From DATCYX01 sp963714425 (GTDB lineage: Bacteria; Chloroflexota; Anaerolineae; Anaerolineales; UBA4823), in the NCBI GenBank assembly GCA_963714425.1, contig CAVQOI010000012.1, positions 62,001 through 126,000 on the forward strand: a stretch of DNA of 64,000 bases, read 5' to 3'. A program made the translations under genes and the position numbers. The notes beneath the pieces are model-generated. The model was not told the origin of the DNA. It saw nothing but the letters and a program-made list of their open reading frames with translations, and did no database searches. Positions 44,351 to 53,384 of this stretch are shown here, in pieces (within the stretch, counting starts at the first letter, position 1; every line of letters begins with the position of its first letter).

Positions 44351-44479
44351 GCCGGACGTGGGGGGGACACGCCCGGCAATCTAAGAAAGTCCACCGGATG
44401 TCAGCAACACGGGGGGGACGTGCTGTGAACAATCCCGGGACAAGACACCTGTTTTACCAGTAAAAGGAGGGCAGGTGTC
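44351..44479 (-). ncRNA. Candidate C-rich-loop structured RNA or alr leader
   Basis: Three hairpins lie in a row. On the minus strand the order is C (44444-44479), B (44405-44425), A (44351-44377). C has 8-bp arms with a CCCUCC bulge and an inner UUUUA/UAAAA stem. B has a 7-bp stem and loop UCCCCCC. A has a 10-bp stem and the same UCCCCCC loop. Both loops are 7 bases. In A and B the only non-Watson-Crick pair is G-U on this strand (A-C on the other), so the minus strand is the likely RNA. It may be an independent RNA or the 5' leader of alr. Confidence 0.5.
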
Positions 44480-44550
44480 AGTGCTTAAAATATACTCCAT
44501 TCCAAGGTAAATTGCATTAAAATTAGATTAGAATTGTCTTATTTGTCGGC

Positions 44551-45033
44551 TTACTCGTCACCTTCCGGCTCATCGAACAGCGCCATCCAGTCATCCACCT
44601 CATCAGGAGATAAAGCGATATCCTCGGCTCGTCCCGGCTCAGACCGCGCTTCATCAAAGACTTCTCCCAGCATCCTGGCAAACGTCTCCGATGAGAGCAC
44701 CTTGGCCCGTGCGGCGCGAGCATCAGCCTGCACCTGCTGGTCTGAGCTGACCACTGTCCAGTTGCGCGCCTCCCGCCCCAAGCGTCCCAACCGCTGGCGG
44801 ATCAGGTCGTCTGCGCTCTGTCCGCTGCGCGCGTAGCGAGCTGTCACCGACCCAAAACGCTGGGCGCGGGGATACCCTGCGGGCGCATTGTCGAAGTAAA
44901 CTTCCACCCGTTTGCGGCGAACCCGGCAATAATCTTGCAACTGTTGTATCAGCCGCGTCTCATCATCCGGTGCTTCCAAGCCAGGACCGGGGAGCTTGGG
45001 GATCAGGTTGTGTCCGTCGATGAGGGTTGTCAT
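44551..45033 (-). CDS. NYN-domain protein (YacP-like)
   Basis: This 160-residue PIN-like ribonuclease-type protein starts with TTLIDGHNLI (catalytic Asp) and continues with EVYFDNAPAG (acidic), SADDLIRQRL and TVVSSDQQVQADAR. These four acidic blocks match the NYN/YacP family, which includes an rRNA/mRNA-processing nuclease of Bacillus. It is upstream of alr on the same strand, with the hairpin region between. Confidence 0.85.
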   Translation of the reverse strand: MTTLIDGHNLIPKLPGPGLEAPDDETRLIQQLQDYCRVRRKRVEVYFDNAPAGYPRAQRFGSVTARYARSGQSADDLIRQRLGRLGREARNWTVVSSDQQVQADARAARAKVLSSETFARMLGEVFDEARSEPGRAEDIALSPDEVDDWMALFDEPEGDE

Positions 45034-45211
45034 CAGAGGTTCATTTTATGGATAAATTGCCCATCCGTCAACGTTTTACCAGAACAGAGCAGGTTTGTGA
45101 TGGTTCCTGCCTGGGCTTTAGTGCGCTATGCACTCGTTTGCATGCCCATCCAAGGCGCCTCATTGTATCTTTGTCCTTCTTATGCTATGATTTTGTGGGA
45201 GCCCAACGCCT

Positions 45212-45979
45212 ATGAAATCCTGGAAACGCCTGTTGTACTACCTGGTCATTAATATTCTGGTGTCGGCCTGCACCACGCTGGCAGTGCTCATGATTTGGGA
45301 CCGCACACAGACTCCTGAGGCGCTGCCTACCGTCGAGCCGACTGCCTTGGCGGCTGCCCTGGCGACATCCACCCCAGTATCAACCCCGGAGGGCGCCACA
45401 CCCAGCCCTTCGACCATGGTGATTAACATCGAGAATGTACGCGAATACCAGGTGGAGGATGGCGATACCCTGGGCTTGATCGCAGAGCGCTTCGAGGTAT
45501 CCGTCGAAGAGCTGATGGCAATCAACCAGCTTAACAATCCGGACTCGCTTGCGGTAGGTATGCTGCTTTACGTCCCTATCCCAGCCGACCAGCTGCCCAC
45601 CAAGCCGCCTGCTCCTACAAGCACTTTTCCCCCATTAGGCACCCCCGCCCCGACAAACCCGCCCCTGGAGGCGCGCCTGATCATCAACGCTGTGATTGGT
45701 CCCGGCGAAATAACCTCCGAACATGTCTTTATCACACGTACTGGTGACGGGGAGCTGGCACTGGCTGGCTGGCAGCTCAAGGACGAAGACGGAAACACTT
45801 TCGTCTTTCCGCAGCTTATCCTGGTAGCCAATGGCGGGATTAACATCTGGACCACCAGCGGGCAAACCACAGTCGTGGACCTGTACTGGGGGCTAGGCAG
45901 CGCTGTCTGGAGCTCGGGTGAGAAAGTGACCCTGTTGGACGCCGCGGGTAAAGAACGAGCGACCTATACTGTTCCATAA
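45212..45979 (+). CDS. Membrane-anchored LysM plus lamin-tail-like protein
   Basis: This 255-residue protein has a short cytoplasmic start, a hydrophobic anchor (about residues 8-30), a Pro/Thr-rich linker, one LysM domain (EYQVEDGDTLGLIAERFEVS...INQLNNPDSLAVGMLLYVP, about 75-122), another linker and a lamin-tail-like beta domain (GDGELALAGWQLKDEDGNTFVFP). LysM binds peptidoglycan or chitin-like glycans. It probably sits outside the membrane, attached to the wall. It is divergent from the NYN gene. Confidence 0.85.
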   Translation: MKSWKRLLYYLVINILVSACTTLAVLMIWDRTQTPEALPTVEPTALAAALATSTPVSTPEGATPSPSTMVINIENVREYQVEDGDTLGLIAERFEVSVEELMAINQLNNPDSLAVGMLLYVPIPADQLPTKPPAPTSTFPPLGTPAPTNPPLEARLIINAVIGPGEITSEHVFITRTGDGELALAGWQLKDEDGNTFVFPQLILVANGGINIWTTSGQTTVVDLYWGLGSAVWSSGEKVTLLDAAGKERATYTVP

Positions 45980-46046
45980 GGATATCTCCCAAAGATTCAG
46001 GCGTGGCGATTTGAGCCCACTGCTGCGCCTGCGAACGGGGGCAACC

Positions 46047-46493
46047 ATGATGCAGAGTTCAGAAGAACAGATCAACCAGGCCATGCAAGATGGTAAGTTT
46101 GATCATCTGCCTGGGAAGGGCCGTCCCTTACACCTGGAAGAGAATCCATTCGAGGATGCCGAATGGCGCGTGTCTCATCACATCCTGCGCAGCAGCGGGT
46201 ACACCCTGCCCTGGATCGAGACCCGCCGTGAGCTGCAGGACGCCTTGCAGTCTGCGTGTGCTGCTCTGCGGCGCACATGGGAATGGAGCCAGAACGCACT
46301 TGCAGAGTCCCAGCCGTCCGGCTTTGTGCAGGACGTATGGAAGTACGCCGCGGGCACCTTCCGCCAGCGCGTGGAAGAATACAACCGCCGCTTACTCGCC
46401 TACAACCTGCAGGCTCCATCCGATCGCTTCCACCTACCCCCTCTGGAAGTTGACCGTGAGATCGAAAGGATAACTGCAATCCCCACAGATTGA
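46047..46493 (+). CDS. DUF1992/DnaJ-C28-like protein
   Basis: This 148-residue protein has the DUF1992 core EEQINQAMQDGKFDHLPGKGRPLHLEENPF followed by HHILRSSGYTLPWIE. The domain occurs without a J domain in bacteria, so it is not a chaperone on this evidence. I chose the ATG at 46047 behind a GGGGG site; an upstream TTG at 46011 would add 12 residues. Confidence 0.85.
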   Translation: MMQSSEEQINQAMQDGKFDHLPGKGRPLHLEENPFEDAEWRVSHHILRSSGYTLPWIETRRELQDALQSACAALRRTWEWSQNALAESQPSGFVQDVWKYAAGTFRQRVEEYNRRLLAYNLQAPSDRFHLPPLEVDREIERITAIPTD

Positions 46494-46578
46494 ACAACTA
46501 GGTTCAATCAAATTCAAGCGCGCTTAAGGGTGGAGATCTAAAGTTTAGAAGAGAGGTTCGGACTCTATCGAATTATCC

Positions 46579-46668
46579 GTCATCGCGAGTAAGCCCAATG
46601 CGCCATGACGCTCTTCAATCCAAAGTGACATTATCCGTCATTGCTTCGCAAAGAACGCTCGCAATGAG
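46579..46668. repeat. gtcatcgcgag...cgcaatgag repeat unit
   Basis: The spacer before dnaX contains a degenerate gtcatcgcgag and a complete small palindrome gtcattgcttcg...cgctcgcaatgag. These belong to the family at 23118-23219 and 42845-43013. Confidence 0.6.
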
Positions 46669-46707
46669 CGTTTATACAAGGCCTATCCAAAGGTCAGCGA
46701 ACTTGAA

Positions 46708-46736
46708 TTGACCAGTCCGCTTCCTTCTGATACACT
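46708..46736 (+). promoter_or_regulatory. dnaX promoter
   Basis: TTGACC (46708-46713) and TACACT (46731-46736) have a 17-base spacer and lie 40 bases before the dnaX ATG. Confidence 0.65.
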
Positions 46737-46776
46737 AGTGGAAATCCCGCCGACATAGATCGATTCATCCCTACTT

Positions 46777-48336
46777 ATGGCCCAGGCTCTCTATCTCAAA
46801 TGGCGGCCCCACCGCTGGGACGAGGTGGTTGGTCAGCCGCACATCGTCCAAACGCTGCGCAACGCCGTCGCTGCCGAGCGGGTGGCGCACGCCTACCTGT
46901 TTGCTGGGCCGCGCGGCACCGGCAAAACCACCACCGCCCGCTTGCTGGCAAAAGCCGCCAACTGCCTGGATGAGGACCTGGCGTCTCGTCCCTGTGACAA
47001 GTGCGCCCATTGCCTGGCAGTGAACCAGGGACGCTTCCTCGACCTGATCGAGATCGACGCGGCTTCCAATACCAGCGTCGATGACGTGCGCAGCCTGCGG
47101 GATAAGATCAACTTCTCCCCCAACCAGGGACGCTATAAAGTCTATATTGTCGACGAAGTGCACATGCTCTCCACGGCGGCTTTCAACGCCCTGTTGAAGA
47201 CACTGGAAGAGCCGCCCCCGCATGCCATCTTTGTCCTGGCCACCACCGAGATCCACAAGATCCCGGCAACCGTGCTCTCACGCTGCCAGCGGCACGAGTT
47301 CCGCCGCATCCCGGTGAACGAGATCGTCGCCCAGCTAAAAGCCATCGCGACTGCTGAAGGCTTGCAGGTGGAGGAACACGCCTTGACCCTGCTCGCCCGC
47401 CAGGCTACCGGAGCCTTGCGGGATGCCATCTCCCTGCTGGACCAGCTTGCCTCAATCGGTGAACCCATTAGTTTGGATCTGGCGCAAAGCATCGTAGGTA
47501 CCGCCACCAACCAGGCCGTGTTGGATATCGTGGACGCCATCCATGCCGGGCAGAGCGCCGAAGGGCTGGACCGTATCCACAAAACGCTGGACGCCGGCAG
47601 CGATCCACGACAGCTCGCCCGACAGATTGTGGATTACCTGCGCGGCCTGCTGCTGGTACGCATGGGCTCCCCAGAGCAGGTGGATGCCACCGCTGAGATC
47701 AAAGCCACCATGGCGCGCCACTCCCAAGGCTTCGATATCTCGGAGCTGCTGCGGCTGGTACGCTTATTCAACCAGGCCGCCAACGACGCTCGCCTCGCCT
47801 GGCAGCCTTCTCTTCCCCTGGAGTTAGCCTTTATTGAATCCCTGACCCCCGCCTCCCCGGAAAGCCAGGAGCCGAAGAATCCTGTCTCCCTAAAGAAGGC
47901 GGCCTCTCGCCCTGCTTCAAGCAAGATCGACCCCAGCGCAGCCGCGCAAACTGCTGAGCAGGTCACAGCCACAGAGATCCACGAAGAGGATGGGCTGACC
48001 TTGAAAGTGGTTAGCGAAAACTGGCGGCAAATCCTGGCAATCATCCGCCGCTCGAATACCACCACCGAGGCGCTGTTGCGCTCTGGCCGGTTGCTGGGTG
48101 TGAAGAACGGCACGGTGTATCTGGGCTTTTCAGAAGTGCTTAAATCAAAGATGGAGAAAATCGAGAATCTGGAGCTGGTAGGGAGGGCACTGAAGCAAGT
48201 CTTCGACCTGGACGTGCCCGTGCACTGCATCGTCTCAGCTGGCAAGGCAGGCACGTTGCCTCCCGATATCGATAGCGAAGGCATGGTCGCCACAGCCTTG
48301 CGAGACCTGGGCGGCGAGATCGTCGATATGCAATAA
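46777..48336 (+). CDS. dnaX: DNA polymerase III gamma/tau subunit
   Basis: This 519-residue clamp-loader ATPase has Walker A GPRGTGKTTTAR (about residues 45-56), the zinc site CLDEDLASRPCDKCAHC, Walker B YIVDEVHML and sensor 1 LATTEIHKIPATVLSRCQ. Domain III and a linker follow, then a C-terminal region of about 130 residues. It makes the loader that places the DnaN ring. No slippery heptamer for a gamma form was noticed. ybaB and recR follow, the standard order. Confidence 0.96.
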   Translation: MAQALYLKWRPHRWDEVVGQPHIVQTLRNAVAAERVAHAYLFAGPRGTGKTTTARLLAKAANCLDEDLASRPCDKCAHCLAVNQGRFLDLIEIDAASNTSVDDVRSLRDKINFSPNQGRYKVYIVDEVHMLSTAAFNALLKTLEEPPPHAIFVLATTEIHKIPATVLSRCQRHEFRRIPVNEIVAQLKAIATAEGLQVEEHALTLLARQATGALRDAISLLDQLASIGEPISLDLAQSIVGTATNQAVLDIVDAIHAGQSAEGLDRIHKTLDAGSDPRQLARQIVDYLRGLLLVRMGSPEQVDATAEIKATMARHSQGFDISELLRLVRLFNQAANDARLAWQPSLPLELAFIESLTPASPESQEPKNPVSLKKAASRPASSKIDPSAAAQTAEQVTATEIHEEDGLTLKVVSENWRQILAIIRRSNTTTEALLRSGRLLGVKNGTVYLGFSEVLKSKMEKIENLELVGRALKQVFDLDVPVHCIVSAGKAGTLPPDIDSEGMVATALRDLGGEIVDMQ

Positions 48337-48338
48337 TA

Positions 48339-48449
48339 AATTTAACCACGAAGTACACGAAGGGCACAAAGACTTGTCGAAATGATATTTTCCCTTCGGT
48401 TATTTCCTGATAAACCCTTGTGCTCTTTGTGCCTTAGTGGTGAAAAAAT
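48339..48449. repeat. Inverted word-repeat unit without a gene
   Basis: The unit opens with aaccacgaag, tacacgaagg and gcacaaag (48343-48370) and closes with cttgtgctc, tttgtgcc and ttagtggtg (48416-48445), the inverted form. Only about 45 bases lie between. It is the same word family that frames the GxxExxY gene at 6487-6972. Confidence 0.75.
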
Positions 48450-48483
48450 CGTTTGTTAAGAGTAAATTCATTGGGAGGAGCAA

Positions 48484-48816
48484 ATGGCAAAAGGATTTAA
48501 AGGTAAAGGCCCCCAGGGCATGGGCTCGATGGGCATGATGCAGCAGCTTCAAAAATTACAGCAGCAGATGGAGCAGATGCAGGCGCAGCTCGCCGAGGAG
48601 ACCGTCACAGCCACTGCCGGGGGCGGTGCGGTTTCGGTCACCGTCACCGGCGACCAGCGCTGCAAAGCCGTGACCATCGACCCCGAGGTGCTCAAGGACG
48701 CAGATGTCGAAATGCTCCAGGACCTGATCCTGGCTGCCTTCAACAGCGCCCTGGAGAAATCGCGCGAGATGGCTGCCGAGCGCCTCGGCCCTTTGGCAAG
48801 CGGCTTGCCATTTTGA
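48484..48816 (+). CDS. YbaB/EbfC nucleoid-associated protein
   Basis: This 110-residue DNA-binding protein has the typical MMQQLQKLQQQMEQMQAQL helix and VTGDQRCKAVTIDPEVLKDADVEMLQDLILAAFN core. It begins with a Met/Gly-rich stretch rather than the usual short start. GGGAGGAG lies 3 bases before the ATG. It is between dnaX and recR, as in most bacteria. Confidence 0.95.
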   Translation: MAKGFKGKGPQGMGSMGMMQQLQKLQQQMEQMQAQLAEETVTATAGGGAVSVTVTGDQRCKAVTIDPEVLKDADVEMLQDLILAAFNSALEKSREMAAERLGPLASGLPF

Positions 48817-48817
48817 G

Positions 48818-48901
48818 TTGAAAGGTGAAAAGTTGATAGTTTAAGGTTTTATTCCTGTCCAACCATAAACTTTCAACCTTAAACCTTATAACCTTCAACC
48901 A
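48818..48901. repeat. ttgaaaggtg/aactttcaacc word-repeat spacer
   Basis: The spacer between ybaB and recR opens with ttgaaaggtgaaaagttg and closes with aaactttcaaccttaaacc and ttcaacc words in inverted orientation. It resembles 37370-37447. Confidence 0.65.
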
Positions 48902-49507
48902 ATGTTACTTCCTGAACCCGTCCAGAAGCTGATCGACGCCCTCTCCAGGCTGCCGGGCATTGGCCCCAAGACCGCCTCCCGGCTGGCCTTCTACCTGCTC
49001 CGCACTACCGATGACCTCAGCCTGGACCTGGCCCAGGCGCTCCAGGATTTAAAAGCTAACATCGGTTACTGCCAGATGTGCTATAACATCACCACCACCG
49101 GACGTGTGGAGTGCGAGGTTTGTGCCAGCTCGGAGCGCGACGCCCGCCTGCTGTGCGTGGTGGAAGAGCCGCTGGACGTGCTGGCCCTGGAGCGCACCGC
49201 TGCCTTCCAGGGGCGCTACCACGTTCTGGGCGGCGTGCTCTCCCCCATCCAGGGCATTGGACCGGACGACCTCAGGATCCGCGAGCTGGTGGAGCGCGTT
49301 AACCAGGGGGGCATCACCGAAGTCATCCTCGCCACCAATCCCAGCCTGGAGGGCGACGCCACCGCTATGTACCTGAGCCAGCAATTGGGGAAGTCGGGGG
49401 TGCGCGTCACGCGGTTGGCGCGCGGCCTGCCCGTGGGGGGCGACCTGGAATACGCCGACCCCAACACCCTGCTGCGCGCCCTGGCGGGCAGGCAGGAGCT
49501 GGACTGA
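48902..49507 (+). CDS. recR: Recombination protein RecR
   Basis: This 201-residue protein has the helix-hairpin-helix LSRLPGIGPKTASRLAFYLL, a Cys4 zinc site with the fourth-position pattern CQMCYNITTTGRVECEVC, and a Toprim domain (LCVVEEPLDVLALERT, ATNPSLEGDATA). RecR helps RecO load RecA at gaps. Length and motifs are standard. Confidence 0.97.
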   Translation: MLLPEPVQKLIDALSRLPGIGPKTASRLAFYLLRTTDDLSLDLAQALQDLKANIGYCQMCYNITTTGRVECEVCASSERDARLLCVVEEPLDVLALERTAAFQGRYHVLGGVLSPIQGIGPDDLRIRELVERVNQGGITEVILATNPSLEGDATAMYLSQQLGKSGVRVTRLARGLPVGGDLEYADPNTLLRALAGRQELD

Positions 49508-49609
49508 AGCCATTGACGTTTCCCCCAAACCCTGTTAAACTCCCGCCCCGCTGTACGCAAGACAATTGAAGACTTTACGCCTGCCCAATAACCGGGAAGC
49601 TCCTTAACC

Positions 49610-49638
49610 TTGCCCCAAGGGGATGCCTCTGGTATAAT
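49610..49638 (+). promoter_or_regulatory. Promoter of the tRNA-tuf unit
   Basis: TTGCCC (49610-49615) and a perfect TATAAT (49633-49638) are separated by 17 bases, 31 bases before the first tRNA. Confidence 0.75.
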
Positions 49639-49669
49639 GCCATTCGCTTAATCGCGGGCAATGCAACGC

Positions 49670-49745
49670 GCCGACGTAGCTCAAGCGGCAGAGCAACCGC
49701 CTTGTAAGTGGTAGGTTACGGGTTCGATTCCCGTCGTCGGCTCCA
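49670..49745 (+). tRNA. tRNA-Thr (TGT)
   Basis: GCCGACG pairs with CGTCGGC in the acceptor stem, the anticodon loop is CTTGTAA (TGT), and the T-loop reads GGTTCGATTCC. The 3' CCA is encoded (49743-49745). Confidence 0.96.
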
Positions 49746-49749
49746 GAGG

Positions 49750-49829
49750 TCGAGGATTGTTGATTGTCGATTGCTGATTTCTCGTAAGCCTGAAAAATCA
49801 ACAATCTACAATTAAAAATCAGCAATACA
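49750..49829. repeat. Inverted gattg/caatc word array between tRNAs
   Basis: The spacer between tRNA-Thr and tRNA-Tyr starts with gaggattgttgattgtc, gattgctgatttc and ends with the inverse words aatcaacaatc, tacaatt and aatcagcaat. It is a sibling of the array at 39461-39522. Confidence 0.7.
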
Positions 49830-49833
49830 AAGC

Positions 49834-49916
49834 GGGCGGTTACCCAAGTGGCCAACGGGGACTGACTGTAAATCAGTTGGCAGACGCCTTCGGAGGTTCG
49901 AATCCTTCACCGCCCA
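49834..49916 (+). tRNA. tRNA-Tyr (GTA)
   Basis: Acceptor GGGCGGT pairs with ACCGCCC; the anticodon loop ACTGTAAAT contains GTA; a long variable arm is present, as in bacterial tRNA-Tyr. The 3' end is followed by CCT, so the CCA is not fully encoded. Confidence 0.95.
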
Positions 49917-49930
49917 CCTGCAAGGCAAGC

Positions 49931-50003
49931 GCCCTCATAGCTCAGTCGGTAGAGCACGTTCTTGGTAAGAACGGGGTCATGGGTTCAAATCCCATTGAGG
50001 GCT
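49931..50003 (+). tRNA. tRNA-Thr (GGT)
   Basis: Acceptor GCCCTCA pairs with TGAGGGC; the anticodon loop TTGGTAA contains GGT; the T-loop is GGTTCAAATCC. CCA is not encoded. Confidence 0.95.
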
Positions 50004-50060
50004 CTAATTGCCCTGGACGCTTTAGTGAAAATACGTGAAGATTGAAGGAGAAGGGAAAAC

Positions 50061-51263
<1,203 letters not shown>

Positions 51264-51341
51264 GAAAAAGTCCGCCTTGCGATGTGTCCCTCGAGAGAAT
51301 AATAAAAAGGGATCCCTTCGTAAGGCACCTGGTGAAAGATT

Positions 51342-51509
51342 ATGGCTTCGAAAAAAGATGTCCGTCCGGTGATTACGCTGGCTTGCAGTGATTGCAAAGA
51401 GCGTACTTACACCACCGAGAAGAACCGGCGCAACGATCCTGGCCGGATGGAACTGAGCAAGTTTTGCCCGCGCTGTCGCAGGCATACTTTGCATCGCGAG
51501 ACGAAGTAG
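51342..51509 (+). CDS. rpmG: Ribosomal protein L33
   Basis: This 55-residue large-subunit protein reads MASKKDVRPVITLACSDC, then ERTYTTEKNRRNDPGRMELSK, then FCPRCRRHTLHRETK. It retains both CxxC pairs (zinc-ribbon C+ form). It is 78 bases after tuf and before tRNA-Trp, the usual rpmG-secE context. Confidence 0.95.
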   Translation: MASKKDVRPVITLACSDCKERTYTTEKNRRNDPGRMELSKFCPRCRRHTLHRETK

Positions 51510-51588
51510 TTCCAAGTGCCAAGTTCCACATTCCACGTACCACGGCAACACGCGGAACTTGGCACTTGAAACCTGGAACTTGGAACGT
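51508..51588. repeat. gttccaagtgcc/cttggcacttg word array
   Basis: The spacer before tRNA-Trp starts with agttccaagtgccaagttccac and ends with inverted words gaacttggcacttgaaac and ctggaacttggaac. It is another spacer built from short words in inverted halves. Confidence 0.7.
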
Positions 51589-51592
51589 AGAT

Positions 51593-51668
51593 AGGCCAGT
51601 AGCTCAATTGGTAGAGCACTCGTCTCCAAAACGAGCGGTTGTGGGTTCAATTCCTGCCTGGCCTGCCA
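51593..51668 (+). tRNA. tRNA-Trp (CCA)
   Basis: Acceptor AGGCCAG pairs with CTGGCCT; the anticodon loop TCTCCAAAA contains CCA; the T-loop is GGTTCAATTCC. The 3' CCA is encoded (51666-51668). Confidence 0.96.
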
Positions 51669-51733
51669 GTGAAAACGGGGCAACGCCGTCTGGAGTGGCG
51701 GCGTTTTGTCCGTAACGAAAGAAGGAGACCAGG

Positions 51734-51958
51734 ATGGCAAAGGGCGAAAAAGGGAAGATCGTCGAGCGGCGGCGGACAAACCGCATCCAGGCTTTTTTCA
51801 AGGAGACGGTAGGCGAGCTGCGCAAGGTAAGCTGGCCAACCCGCCAGGAGGCCTGGGCCCTCACCAAGGTTGTGCTGGTCGTCGTGTTTAGCATGGGCGC
51901 GTTTCTCGGCGTGATGGATTGGGTTTTTTCGCAGATATTCGCCTTAATCCTTGCATAA
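51734..51958 (+). CDS. secE: Preprotein translocase subunit SecE
   Basis: This 74-residue translocon subunit has the amphipathic FFKETVGELRKVSWPTRQEA followed by a single membrane helix (TKVVLVVVFSMGAFLGVMDWVF). AAGGAG lies upstream. It is the short, single-helix bacterial form. Confidence 0.95.
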   Translation: MAKGEKGKIVERRRTNRIQAFFKETVGELRKVSWPTRQEAWALTKVVLVVVFSMGAFLGVMDWVFSQIFALILA

Positions 51959-52015
51959 GGCGTACAATACAGATTACAAGCGCCAGCATTTATTGGCACG
52001 AGAGAAAGCAGGAAC

Positions 52016-52819
52016 ATGAGCAAGAAAGACCCGGAAGAACAGCTCACCACTGAGGCCGAAGTCTCTGAGGTAGAAACTGCCGAGGTAGAAACTACTGATG
52101 TAGAGACTACTGAGGTAGAAACTGCTGAGGGAGAGACTGCTGAGGTCGAAGCTGCCGAGGTAGAAACTGCTGAGGGAGAAATTGCCGAGGTAGAAACTGC
52201 TGAGGGAGAAACCCCTCTGGAAGAACAAGCGGAGGAGGTTGCTGATACCGAACATGGCATGGAAGTCCCGCTTGATCAAGAAGGCGTGGATGCAGAAGGC
52301 CGCGCCTGGTATGTGGTGCATTGCTACTCCGGCTATGAAAACAAAGTGCGCCACAACCTGGAACAGCGCATCGAGACCATGGGGATGAAGGACAAGATTT
52401 TCGACGTGGTCGTCCCCACCGAAGAGGAGATCGAGGTCAAAGAAGGCAAGCGTCGCACAGTGGAGCGGCGCGTCTTCCCGGGCTACATCCTGGTCAACAT
52501 GATCTTGAGCGAAGAGTCCTGGTATGTGGTGCGTAATACTCCTGGCGTCACCGGTTTCGTGGGCATGGGCAACAACCCGACGCCCCTGCGTCCTGAAGAG
52601 GTCGCCCAGATCATCAAGCGCATGGAAGCCGAAGCGCCGCGCATCAAGGTTACCTTCAAGTCCGGTGAGCGTGTTCGCATTGTGGACGGGCCTTTCAACG
52701 ATTTCCGCGGCACCGTCTCTGAGATTGACATGGAGCGCGCTAAGGTGCGCGTTATGGTCAACTTCTTCGGGCGAGAGACGCCCGTTGAGCTGGACTTCTT
52801 GCAGGTAGAAAAATCATAA
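52016..52819 (+). CDS. nusG: Transcription elongation factor NusG with acidic N-terminal extension
   Basis: The 267-residue protein has a normal NusG core from about residue 95: WYVVHCYSGYENKVRHNLEQRIE (NGN domain), PGYILVNMIL, and the KOW domain GERVRIVDGPFNDFRG. The first about 85 residues are an acidic low-complexity tail of repeated E-V-E-T-A-E words, encoded by near-identical DNA units. Ordinary NusG is about 180 residues. It is upstream of rplK as usual. Confidence 0.95.
   Translation: MSKKDPEEQLTTEAEVSEVETAEVETTDVETTEVETAEGETAEVEAAEVETAEGEIAEVETAEGETPLEEQAEEVADTEHGMEVPLDQEGVDAEGRAWYVVHCYSGYENKVRHNLEQRIETMGMKDKIFDVVVPTEEEIEVKEGKRRTVERRVFPGYILVNMILSEESWYVVRNTPGVTGFVGMGNNPTPLRPEEVAQIIKRMEAEAPRIKVTFKSGERVRIVDGPFNDFRGTVSEIDMERAKVRVMVNFFGRETPVELDFLQVEKS
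52063..52215 (+). repeat. Tandem repeats coding the NusG acidic tail
   Basis: About nine near-identical units built on gaggtagaaactgctgag, with gagggagaa variants, recur in frame between 52063 and 52215. They could expand or contract by slippage. Confidence 0.8.
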
Positions 52820-52907
52820 GTTATGTAGCGGCTAGCGCATAGCTGACCGCTTCAAGAGGTGGGAGGGTGTTCCCCAATCACCCGCTAAAACCACGAAGGA
52901 GAAATCT

Positions 52908-53333
52908 GTGGCTAAGAAACTTAAATCAGTCGTTCGATTGCAGATCAATGCCGGCAAGGCTAACCCTGCACCCCCCATCGGCCCTGCCCTCGCCGGGCAC
53001 GGCATCAACTTGATGGCTTTCTGTAAGGAATACAACGCCCGCACGTCCAACCGCATGGGCGAGGTGATTCCTGCAGAGATCAGCATCTTCAGCGATGGCT
53101 CATTTACCTTCATCCTCAAAACCCCGCCCGCTCCCGTGCTGCTTCGGAAAGCTGCCGGGGTCGAGAAGGGCTCGGCGCAGCCCAACCGGGAGAAAGTCGG
53201 CAAGGTCACCCGGGCGCAAGTGCGCGAGATCGCCGAGCTGAAGATGAAAGACCTGAACGCCCTGGATATTGAAGGCGCCATGCGCCAGATCGAGGGTACC
53301 GCCCGCCAGATGGGCATTCAAATCGTCGAGTAA
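52908..53333 (+). CDS. rplK: Ribosomal protein L11
   Basis: This 141-residue protein of the GTPase-centre stalk base has KLQINAGKANPAPPIGPALAGHGINLMAFCKEYN and the RNA-binding C-terminal domain (GTARQMGIQIV). It is the first ribosomal gene after nusG. GGAG is upstream of the GTG start. Confidence 0.97.
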   Translation: MAKKLKSVVRLQINAGKANPAPPIGPALAGHGINLMAFCKEYNARTSNRMGEVIPAEISIFSDGSFTFILKTPPAPVLLRKAAGVEKGSAQPNREKVGKVTRAQVREIAELKMKDLNALDIEGAMRQIEGTARQMGIQIVE

Positions 53334-53384
53334 ACCGGTGGGAGGGCGGCATCGCTGCCCGCTTGCACCACGAAGGAGTTATAA

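Noticed and set aside
44340..44430. G7 runs as G-quadruplexes
   Set aside because: There are only two runs in this stretch and both fall exactly in hairpin loops, so loop display explains them better.
39461..49829. Word arrays at 39461 and 49750 as CRISPR arrays
   Set aside because: Units are 8-11 bases, variable and without regular spacers, and no cas genes are present.
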